DNA from: Thermoleophilia bacterium
Lineage (GTDB): Bacteria; Actinomycetota; Thermoleophilia; Gaiellales; F1-60-MAGs149
Direction of reading: 5' to 3'
DNA: 8,355 nucleotides
Assembly: GCA_016462095.1 (NCBI GenBank)
Contig: JAEMTW010000039.1
Location: 3,259-11,613 of the forward strand
The position numbers were made by a program, and so were the translations under genes. Positions within the stretch are counted from its first letter, which is position 1. Every line of letters begins with the position of its first letter. Shown piece after piece: positions 1 to 6,201 of the stretch. A model generated the notes under the pieces. That model did not search any database. It was not told where the DNA came from and saw only the letters and a list, made by a program, of their open reading frames with translations.

Positions 1-1442
1 TAGGAGCGTTCTTGATGCATCCGAATCGTGCCCAGCATGCCGTTGTCGCAGACCAGGACGACCAGACGCAACTGCTCTTGGATGGCAGTCGCCAACTCGT
101 GGCCCGCCATCTGAAAGCAGCCGTCGCCCGCAAAGGCCACGACCGTGCGTGAACGATCGTGCAGCGCCGCCGCAATCGCAGCGGGAATTCCATAGCCCAT
201 CGCGCCACTGGTCGGCGCGAGCTGCGTGCCAAACGCCCGATGCCGGTAGTAGCGGTGAATCCAGACGGTGTAGTTGCCAGCACCGTTGGTGATGACAGCG
301 TCGTCGGGCAGGGTGTCACGCAGGTGCGTCACGACCGAGGCGAGATCGACACCAACCAGCTCGCGCGGCGTCGGCTCGCTCCACTGCAGGTAGTCGGAGC
401 GCAACTCGTCGGCCCAGGCCTGACGCTCTGCCGGTGCGAGAACCCCATGGCGCGCAAGACCTTCGACGACGAGCGGTGCCGCCGCACAGATATCAAGATC
501 GGCCCGATAGACCTTGCCGAGCTCGGTCGGCTCGGGATGCACATGCACGAGCCGGCCAGCCGTCGGCTTCGGGATCTCCAGCCGCGTGTAGCCACCGCTC
601 GCAATATCACCAAACCGCCCTCCGAGGAGGACGACGCAATCGCTTTCTCGCACCCGCGCATCGAGCTTGGGGTTACAGCCAAGCCCAAGATCACCGACGT
701 AGGCAGCGGTCGTGTTGTCGAGCCGATCCTGGCGCCGAAATTGTGCAGCGACAGGCACGCCCGATGCACCCGCCCAGGCTGCCAACGTGTCGGCGGTGGC
801 CTGATCCCAACGGGGGCCACCCACGATCAGCAGCGGTCGTTCGGCCTCGGCCAACCAGCCGTGGAGGTCGGCGAGCGCAGCGGTGTCGGGCATCCGCCAC
901 GCGGGCTCAACCCGGGGCGCGTCAGGCACAGCGGTGAAGTCACGCTGCATGTCCTCGGGCAAGGCGAGCACAACCGGGCCCGGACGATCGGCCAGCGCAA
1001 TCTCAAAGGCCTGCGCCATCACCGCGGGAATGTCGTCGGCGCTCTCAATCTGCTTTGCCCATTTGGCAAGTGGCGCAAACATCGCCTCGAAATCGACCTC
1101 TTGAAAGGCCTCGCGCCCGAGATGACCACGTTCCACCTGCCCCAGCAGCAGAATCATCGGCGTCGAATCCTGAAACGCCGTGTGCACTCCAATCGCGGCC
1201 TGCGTTGCGCCAGGACCACGCGTCGCCAGACAGATACCGGGGCGGCCCGTCAACTTGCCCCACGCCTCGGCCATATGCGACGCCGTCGCCTCATGGCGCG
1301 CGGTCACGAAACGAATTGTGTCGCGATGCTCCCAGAGCCCATCAAGAACCGTGAGAAACGACTCGCCTGGAACTCCAAAGACAGTGTCAACACCCTGGAC
1401 GACGAGCTGGTCGGCAACGACGTGCCCGCCGAGTCGCATCAT
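1..1442 (-). CDS. Thiamine-diphosphate-dependent enzyme, acetolactate synthase large-subunit type (C-terminus beyond window)
   Basis: My reading of the minus strand is open for 480 codons from ATG at 1442 to the window edge, so the C-terminal end is missing; the family usually has about 550 residues. Visible marks are the cofactor-activating Glu (E51, in RHEA), the RGPGAT loop (TRGPG) just after it, a central domain (roughly 190-330), and the ThDP/Mg motif GDG at 439-441 with its partner Asn at 467, followed by GTIRMHQER. These are typical of acetolactate synthase, glyoxylate carboligase and related enzymes that decarboxylate or ligate 2-keto acids. No small regulatory subunit (ilvN) is present here. 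The gene starts inside the stop of the cupin gene (ATGA, 1442-1439), has no strong ribosome site, and is probably translated by coupling; a second ATG follows at 1439. The catabolic neighbours argue for a degradative rather than biosynthetic role. The exact substrate is unknown. Confidence 0.9.
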   Translation of the reverse strand, partial: MMRLGGHVVADQLVVQGVDTVFGVPGESFLTVLDGLWEHRDTIRFVTARHEATASHMAEAWGKLTGRPGICLATRGPGATQAAIGVHTAFQDSTPMILLLGQVERGHLGREAFQEVDFEAMFAPLAKWAKQIESADDIPAVMAQAFEIALADRPGPVVLALPEDMQRDFTAVPDAPRVEPAWRMPDTAALADLHGWLAEAERPLLIVGGPRWDQATADTLAAWAGASGVPVAAQFRRQDRLDNTTAAYVGDLGLGCNPKLDARVRESDCVVLLGGRFGDIASGGYTRLEIPKPTAGRLVHVHPEPTELGKVYRADLDICAAAPLVVEGLARHGVLAPAERQAWADELRSDYLQWSEPTPRELVGVDLASVVTHLRDTLPDDAVITNGAGNYTVWIHRYYRHRAFGTQLAPTSGAMGYGIPAAIAAALHDRSRTVVAFAGDGCFQMAGHELATAIQEQLRLVVLVCDNGMLGTIRMHQERS

Positions 1443-2002
1443 GCCAACGGCTCATCAAGAAAGACGGTGTACCGCTGACTCTTGGGCTTCTCACGATCCT
1501 CGTCCCTGACGTAGCGGATCGACGGCGAGCCTTGGATGGCGATCGGCAGCAGCATCACGCGCACAAAGGCGGCAGGCTCGTCGCCCCGCACCTCGGCATA
1601 GACCGGATCGGGCCCACCCTCAAACCAGGCACCCCACGTGTCGATCTCCTGGCGTGCGCCCTCAGTCTCGACCGCAAACAAGCCCTCGACCTGGACCCGA
1701 ATGCCGGGTCCTTGATGCGTGTGGAGAAAGGCAACTCCGTCGGCAGGAAAGTCGACGCGATCACAGCGCATCACTTGCGTGCCACTCTCGAGCTCGACCG
1801 GAGCCGCCAACAGTGCATCGGTCGCAGCCTCGGCGACAACCGACCAGACGACGTAGCGCCCCGCAGCCGCAGCCCGCACCGAGCCATGCACAGCAAAGGT
1901 CGCCGAATTCGTCGCGGCGTCGTACGTAACCGTCGGCCCGGGGCGCGAGAGGTCCGCACCCGCAGCCACGTCGACCACGTGGACCTGCAGCACCGACCTC
2001 AA
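1439..2002 (-). CDS. Small cupin-like protein of unknown function
   Basis: This 187-residue protein is not recognised as a named enzyme. It reads as one beta-rich domain with a cupin-like core. G89 and H94-T95-H96 are followed by a turn ending in V105-E106-G107, resembling cupin motif 1, and residues 124-134 (GAWFEGGPDPV) resemble motif 2. The Glu usually found a few residues after the HxH and the His of motif 2 are not evident, so metal binding may be altered or absent. The C-terminus has a charged segment (DEDREKPKSQR, about 167-177). The start chosen is TTG at 2002, inside the SDR stop (TTGA, 2002-1999). A GGTGGGG stretch lies about ten bases upstream. A GTG at 1993 is an alternative start. 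The overlaps on both sides imply co-translation with the two enzymes, so a role as accessory isomerase, hydrolase or sensor of the pathway is possible but unproven. Confidence 0.8.
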   Translation of the reverse strand: MRSVLQVHVVDVAAGADLSRPGPTVTYDAATNSATFAVHGSVRAAAAGRYVVWSVVAEAATDALLAAPVELESGTQVMRCDRVDFPADGVAFLHTHQGPGIRVQVEGLFAVETEGARQEIDTWGAWFEGGPDPVYAEVRGDEPAAFVRVMLLPIAIQGSPSIRYVRDEDREKPKSQRYTVFLDEPLA

Positions 2003-2742
2003 TTGAAGAACGCCCCACCATCGACAACGAGCGATTGGCCCGTGATAAAGCTGGAGCCCGGCGCGCAGAAGAACACAACCGCCCCGACGACATCCTCGGG
2101 GTACTGATCGCGCTTGATCACGCGCGCGCCCACCGAGATCTCCTGCAGTGCCTCGATCTGCACCGGGTTGGCCTGTACGCCATCCGACATCGTGAAGCCC
2201 GGCGCAACGCAGTTGACGAGGATCCCGTCGCCGCCAAGTTCCTTGGCCAGCGCCTTCGTCATTGCCACTACAGCGCCCTTCGACGCGACGTAGTGCAAGA
2301 GAAACGGCACTCCCTTAAAGGGCGTGCCCGAGGAGATATTGACGATGCGCCCACCGCCACCCTTGCGCATTGCGGGCACGACTGCGCGCGTTGCGAGGTG
2401 CAGGCCGAGCACGTTGACATCCATCACTTTGCGCCACTCGTCGATGTCGATGTCTTCCATCGGCGTCGGGACGAGCGACGTGTACATACCCGCGTTGTTG
2501 ACGAGCCCATCGATGCGGCCAAAGCGTGCAAGCGTGGCCGCAGCCATCTGCGCGCAGTCCTCCGGGTTCGAGATATCCACGCGCACGCCCAGCGTGTTGC
2601 CGCCAAGTTCGGCAGCGGCCTCCTCGGCACCGGCTAGATCGGCGATCACGACCTCTGCCCCATCCGCCAAGAGCCCCTCGACGATCGCGCGACCGATGCC
2701 TTGCGCACCACCGGTCACGATGATCACGCGCTTGTCGCTCAT
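1999..2742 (-). CDS. Short-chain dehydrogenase/reductase (SDR), classical type
   Basis: This 247-residue protein has the normal length and full signature set of a classical SDR, a cytosolic NAD(P)-dependent oxidoreductase acting on an alcohol/ketone pair. The cofactor-binding TGGAQGIG is at 10-17. D35 at the end of the second strand suggests a preference for NAD(H). NNAG is at 82-85. The catalytic tetrad is N110, S138, Y151 and K155. The C-terminal TGQSLVVDGG motif is intact. The ATG at 2742 overlaps the stop of the aldehyde dehydrogenase gene (ATGA, 2742-2739), and the stop at 1999 overlaps the TTG of the cupin gene, so the gene sits in the middle of a tightly packed operon. It probably oxidises a hydroxy intermediate or reduces a carbonyl in the same pathway. 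SDR specificity cannot be read from motifs, and names such as 3-oxoacyl-ACP reductase would be over-annotation. Confidence 0.93.
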   Translation of the reverse strand: MSDKRVIIVTGGAQGIGRAIVEGLLADGAEVVIADLAGAEEAAAELGGNTLGVRVDISNPEDCAQMAAATLARFGRIDGLVNNAGMYTSLVPTPMEDIDIDEWRKVMDVNVLGLHLATRAVVPAMRKGGGGRIVNISSGTPFKGVPFLLHYVASKGAVVAMTKALAKELGGDGILVNCVAPGFTMSDGVQANPVQIEALQEISVGARVIKRDQYPEDVVGAVVFFCAPGSSFITGQSLVVDGGAFFN

Positions 2743-4211
2743 CCGCGGACGCCCGCCCAGGCGAGATACTTGTACTCGAGGAAATCATCGAGGCCATGCT
2801 GCGATCCCTCGCGACCAATGCCCGATTCCTTGATGCCACCGAACGGCGCGACCTCCGTCGAGATAAAGCCCGTGTTGATCGCGATCATGCCGTACTCGAG
2901 ACCCTCCGACGCGCGCCAGATCCGCGCATGGTCTTGGCTAAAGAGGTAGGCCGCGAGGCCGAATGGTGTCGCATTCGCCGTGCGGATTGCGGCGGCCTCA
3001 TCGCTAAAGCGATGGATCGCAGCAACTGGACCGAAGGTCTCCTCGTTCGACATCTGCCAATCCATATCGGCACCCGTGATAATCGTCGGCGAGAAGAACG
3101 TGCGGCCCTGCTCATGAATGCCGCCGCCAACCAGTACGTCACCACCACGCTCGACAGCATCACCAACATGCGCCAACACCTTGTCGAGGGCCGCCTGGTC
3201 GATCAGCGGTCCAATCTGCGCAGCCGGGTCGAAGCCCGGCGCGACGGTGATGCCTGAGGCGAGCTCGACCATGCGCTCCACGAAGGCGTCGTGAATACCG
3301 TCCTGCACGAGCACGCGGTTGGCACTGATGCAGGTCTGCCCCGAGTTGCGGAACTTGGCGACCATCATTGCTGCAATCACGTCATCAAGGTCGGCGTCGT
3401 CGAAGACGAGGAACGGAGCGTTGCCGCCCAACTCGAGCGAGACCTTCTTGATCGTCTTCGCACACTGCCCCATCAAGAGCTTGCCCACCTCGGTCGAGCC
3501 AGTAAACGAGAGCTTCCGAACAATCGGATTGCTCGTCATCTCGCCACCGATCTTCGGCGCATCCTCAGCATCGCCCGTGACCACGCTGAGCACACCTGCC
3601 GGCAGACCGACGCGCTCGGCCAGCACCATCACCGAGAGAGCCGACAGTGGTGTCTGCTCGGCTGGCTTGAGCACCATCGAGCAGCCCGCAGCGAGTGCCG
3701 GCGCGGCCTTACGGGTCGGCATCGCCGACGGGAAATTCCACGGCGTGATACCCACCGTGACACCAATCGGCTCGCGTAAGACGACGATGCGACGATCCGG
3801 CATCGGTGCAGGAATTGTCTCGCCACTGACACGCTTTGCCTCCTCGCCGAACCACTCAAAGAACGACGCTGCGTAGGCGATCTCGGCCTTGGCCTCGGCA
3901 TGCGGCTTGCCCTGCTCAGCCGTCAGAATCGTCGCGAGATCGTCGGCGTTCGCCAGCATCGCATCGGCCAGATCGCGCAGGATCTTCGCGCGCTCCTTCG
4001 CGAGCAGCTTGCGCCAGCCAACCTGGGCACGCTCGGCTGCCTCGATTGCTCGGCGAGTCTCCGCCGCGCCCATCCGCGGCACCTGCGCGATCTCCTCGCC
4101 CGTCGCCGGATCAATTACGGCAAAGGTCTCGCCACTATCGGCATCGACCCACTTGCCGTCGATATAGGCCTGGGTGCGGAAGAGGTCGGGATCGGAAAGC
4201 GTCAGCGTCAT
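2739..4211 (-). CDS. NAD(P)-dependent aldehyde dehydrogenase, succinate-semialdehyde dehydrogenase (GabD)-like
   Basis: This 490-residue enzyme oxidises an aldehyde to a carboxylic acid in the cytosol. All expected ALDH residues are present: oxyanion-hole N159 in TPWNF, K182 in LKPAEQTP, general base E260 in LELGGNAPF, nucleophile C294 in GQTC, and E391 in EETFGP. The C-terminal stretch with EVAPFGGIKESGIGREGS, and FRNSGQTC with the ANR and VQDG segments after it, resemble GabD more than other ALDH groups; GabD is close to 480 residues. E185 sits where the related human ALDH2 has the ribose-binding Glu, which favours NAD over NADP; that is an inference. ATG 4211 fits the family N-terminus. 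There is no Shine-Dalgarno sequence, but a -10 box lies seven bases upstream, so the mRNA may be leaderless. It is the first gene of the four-gene block and its stop overlaps the SDR start. Succinate semialdehyde is a plausible substrate; another short semialdehyde is possible. Confidence 0.92.
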   Translation of the reverse strand: MTLTLSDPDLFRTQAYIDGKWVDADSGETFAVIDPATGEEIAQVPRMGAAETRRAIEAAERAQVGWRKLLAKERAKILRDLADAMLANADDLATILTAEQGKPHAEAKAEIAYAASFFEWFGEEAKRVSGETIPAPMPDRRIVVLREPIGVTVGITPWNFPSAMPTRKAAPALAAGCSMVLKPAEQTPLSALSVMVLAERVGLPAGVLSVVTGDAEDAPKIGGEMTSNPIVRKLSFTGSTEVGKLLMGQCAKTIKKVSLELGGNAPFLVFDDADLDDVIAAMMVAKFRNSGQTCISANRVLVQDGIHDAFVERMVELASGITVAPGFDPAAQIGPLIDQAALDKVLAHVGDAVERGGDVLVGGGIHEQGRTFFSPTIITGADMDWQMSNEETFGPVAAIHRFSDEAAAIRTANATPFGLAAYLFSQDHARIWRASEGLEYGMIAINTGFISTEVAPFGGIKESGIGREGSQHGLDDFLEYKYLAWAGVRG

Positions 4212-4218
4212 GCGGCAG

Positions 4219-4248
4219 ATACTAGACGATTGACTCCACTTTGGTCAG
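4219..4248 (-). promoter_or_regulatory. Candidate leaderless promoter of the ALDH-SDR-cupin-ThDP operon
   Basis: On the minus strand a -35-like CTGACC (4248-4243) is followed by an 18-base spacer and a -10-like TAGTAT (4224-4219, pattern TAnnnT). The -10 ends seven bases before the ATG at 4211, so transcription would start at or within a base or so of the A of the start codon. This agrees with the absence of a ribosome-binding site. Leaderless mRNAs with this geometry are common in actinobacteria. The match is by eye, without scoring. Confidence 0.5.
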
Positions 4249-4252
4249 ACCA
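4242..4252. promoter_or_regulatory. Candidate GntR/FadR-type operator over the -35 box
   Basis: TGGTCAGACCA is a perfect inverted repeat of five-base arms around a single central base. It fits the TNGTNNNACNA pattern known for the FadR subgroup of GntR regulators, whose E. coli FadR site has the core TGGTC-N-GACCA. It overlaps the proposed -35 hexamer (4243-4248), so a bound protein would block RNA polymerase; an effector such as the pathway substrate or an acyl-CoA could release it. No regulator gene lies in this window. Confidence 0.45.
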
Positions 4253-4253
4253 C

Positions 4254-4269
4254 TTCGGGTCGACCTGAA
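4254..4269. repeat. 16-base near-perfect palindrome upstream of the promoter
   Basis: TTCGGGTCGACCTGAA reads the same on both strands apart from one mismatched pair (positions 4 and 13). It begins two bases beyond the TGGTC-A-GACCA repeat and just upstream of the -35 box. It could be a second regulator site or a half of a larger operator. It is also downstream of the lipoprotein gene, but on the transcribed strand the stem has an A-C mismatch and no T-run follows, so it is not a good terminator. Confidence 0.3.
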
Positions 4270-4336
4270 CAGTCACTGACGGCAGTCCCTCACTCAAACC
4301 GCGATGCACCTCGCCGCGCCTGTCACCGCAGCGTGC

Positions 4337-5485
4337 TCAGTCGGCAAGTTCGAAACCGCGCGGACCAACCTGATAGATATGCACGACGGCATCCTTCAAT
4401 TCGTGACGCTCATCGAAGGCAACCCAACTGTCGAGAATCCTGCTTTCAAAGCGCACACGTGGAAGCGCCTCCGTGACGGCGCTCCGCGAGACGTCTCCAT
4501 TTGCCTGGCATGCAGTCAAGGCAGCCGTCAGCACAACCTGCATCGCCACGAAGGCTGGACCGCCGTACGCCTCGAACGTGCCAAAAATCGATTGATAGAG
4601 ATTAATGATCTCCCTCCCCTCGGACAACTTTGACGCGTCGGGAGCATAGGTAGAGACGTAGGCGCCCGGGGCCGAAAACGCCCCTACGAAGAGACTGTCT
4701 CCCCCAATCAACGCGGGGTATTTTCCACCCGCCCGGAGCTGATTTGCGAGCCGCTGAGCATCCGTCGCGATCAGCAGTGGCATCGCGACCACATTGACCG
4801 AATCCGTCACCAGCGCGACAACATCCTGATACGACTTTTGTTCGAGACTGACCGTGATGCGCTGACTGGGGACGCCCTCCGCAGTCAGCGTCTCCACGAT
4901 GCTGTCTGCAAGCCCCTTCGAGTACGGCTCATCGTTTTCGACGACCAAAACCGTCTTTGGCTTTAGCACCTTGTCAATGAACTGCGCCATCCGTGGGCCT
5001 TGCAGGGCATCGCTCGCAACCACCCGATAGAAACCCTTGAGCTTGCCGTCTGTGAGCGTGGCGTTCGTCGCCGACGGTGAGACATAGACAAGACCGGCGG
5101 CGTCGAAGATAGGACCCACCGCCTTCGTCACGACCGATGTTTTGGGTCCGACGACCCCAATCACGTTCGGGTTCGTGACGATCCGTCGCGCCTCGGCAAC
5201 ACCCACTGCTGCATCAAAGTCAACATTGCTCGGCTCAAACGTGAACAGCGTGTTGTGATCCTGGTTGAACTTATCGAGCGAGACACGCGCCCAATTCATC
5301 TGCACCGAATCCGTGGCGCCAAAGCGGCCATACGGAAGCATCACGGCAACCGTCCCGTCGCAATTAATGCTTTTAAACGCAATCGTCGACGAGGCCTGCT
5401 GCTCCCCTCCAACTGAGGATCCACAGGCGCCCACAACGACGGCCACGACGCCCATCACAACGACAAGGAGGGCAGCTCTGGTCAC
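4337..5485 (-). CDS. Substrate-binding lipoprotein, branched-chain amino acid (LivJ/Peripla_BP_6) type
   Basis: I choose GTG 5485 (382 residues) over the longer GTG 5512. It forms a GTGA overlap with the preceding stop and gives a clean lipoprotein signal peptide: R3, a hydrophobic run at 4-18, and lipobox VGAC with the lipidated Cys at 21. The longer start would put charged and Cys residues before this signal. The mature part is a type I periplasmic-binding fold, with VVGPKTS at 111-117, VSPSATN at 135-141, a YRVVASD segment at 153-159 and a YSKG turn at 188-191, all typical of LivJ-like receptors for amino acids, amides, urea-like or aromatic ligands. The protein should be anchored outside the cytoplasmic membrane and capture a small solute. 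No permease or ATPase genes follow, because the next gene downstream is in a separately promoted block, so it is either an orphan receptor or a sensor working with the membrane protein before it. The ligand is unknown. Confidence 0.87.
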   Translation of the reverse strand: MTRAALLVVVMGVVAVVVGACGSSVGGEQQASSTIAFKSINCDGTVAVMLPYGRFGATDSVQMNWARVSLDKFNQDHNTLFTFEPSNVDFDAAVGVAEARRIVTNPNVIGVVGPKTSVVTKAVGPIFDAAGLVYVSPSATNATLTDGKLKGFYRVVASDALQGPRMAQFIDKVLKPKTVLVVENDEPYSKGLADSIVETLTAEGVPSQRITVSLEQKSYQDVVALVTDSVNVVAMPLLIATDAQRLANQLRAGGKYPALIGGDSLFVGAFSAPGAYVSTYAPDASKLSEGREIINLYQSIFGTFEAYGGPAFVAMQVVLTAALTACQANGDVSRSAVTEALPRVRFESRILDSWVAFDERHELKDAVVHIYQVGPRGFELAD

Positions 5486-6171
5486 CAGAACACCACAGTT
5501 CCAATCAGACACGCGAGGACCACGGCTGTGCTCAGCGAAATTAACGAGATACGCGACCTCAGCGACTCGAAGAGGGGCGTAAGGCCGCTCGCGAGGAACG
5601 CAATCGTCAGCAAAGCAGCCAAAAACTGAAGACTGTGGGCCCGACCTAATTGAAACTCAGCAAGCTGCAGGTATTCGTCAGACCTGTCCAACGCGGCTTT
5701 CGCATCGATGATCACTCCAGGCGCATCCCACGAGGGATTTGCGGAGACAAACGGCGACGTTGGACGACTCGTCTCCGGCTGCTCGCGCCACCAACCGATC
5801 GCTGCGCGCGTATTCGGATTCATCATTCCGTAAATCATCACGGAGCGATTTTTATTGTCCGAGTCGAGAGCAGAACGAAAATCGATAAACAGTTGGCGTT
5901 CACTGGTCATACTGCGCTCAGCCGTTTGCGTAAGTGCATTCGCATCGGTGGTGGCTTTCGTGGACAGCGTAAGATTCTCCACCGCATGCCCCTCCATGAC
6001 TGCGCTCTTCCAGGCAGTCACACCCGCGAGGACGGCTGCAATACCAAGAATGGCGACCGAGCTAATCGAGAGCCAGCGCGGGCCATGCAGCTCGGAGTGG
6101 CCGTGGCTTGGTGCGTGAGCGCCCGTCATACGTGACTCATTGCCTCGAGCATCTGAACATGGTAATGCCAC
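5482..6171 (-). CDS. Unrecognised membrane protein with three predicted helices
   Basis: I do not recognise this 229-residue protein. The sequence shows a polar, His-rich N-terminus, a first membrane helix at about 34-53, a largely hydrophilic region at 54-180, and two closely spaced C-terminal helices at about 181-200 and 209-228, joined by a loop with two Arg. Positive-inside reasoning places the N-terminus and that loop in the cytoplasm and residues 54-180 outside. The outer region begins helical and Thr/Ala/Glu-rich and then contains GWW and a Pro-rich stretch (131-151). The start used is GTG 6171, preceded by GGTGAG six bases upstream; ATG 6129 (215 residues) is a real alternative. The stop overlaps the lipoprotein start (GTGA), so the two are probably made together and may interact. 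Two 60-base lines counted inside it have 26 and 29 G+C, well below 44 and 47 in sampled lines of the ALDH and MttB-family genes. Confidence 0.75.
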   Translation of the reverse strand: MALPCSDARGNESRMTGAHAPSHGHSELHGPRWLSISSVAILGIAAVLAGVTAWKSAVMEGHAVENLTLSTKATTDANALTQTAERSMTSERQLFIDFRSALDSDNKNRSVMIYGMMNPNTRAAIGWWREQPETSRPTSPFVSANPSWDAPGVIIDAKAALDRSDEYLQLAEFQLGRAHSLQFLAALLTIAFLASGLTPLFESLRSRISLISLSTAVVLACLIGTVVFW

Positions 6172-6201
6172 CCGCGGCTCACCGTCATGAATACCGGGGT
6201 G

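Noticed and set aside
159..1478. Plus-strand open frame of 439 codons
   Set aside because: It lies antisense to the ThDP-enzyme gene, whose minus-strand reading has all family motifs. The plus-strand product is rich in Arg/Gly with no recognisable domain, as expected for a shadow frame in GC-rich DNA.
4270..4336. Possible terminator after the lipoprotein gene
   Set aside because: Only short stems are seen (such as ACTG/CAGT with a four-base loop near 4275-4286), with no following T-run on the transcribed strand, so no terminator is called.
4304..4633. Plus-strand open frame of 109 codons reaching into the intergenic gap
   Set aside because: Most of it is antisense to the lipoprotein gene, whose lipobox and binding-fold motifs are clear. 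No ribosome site or domain supports it.
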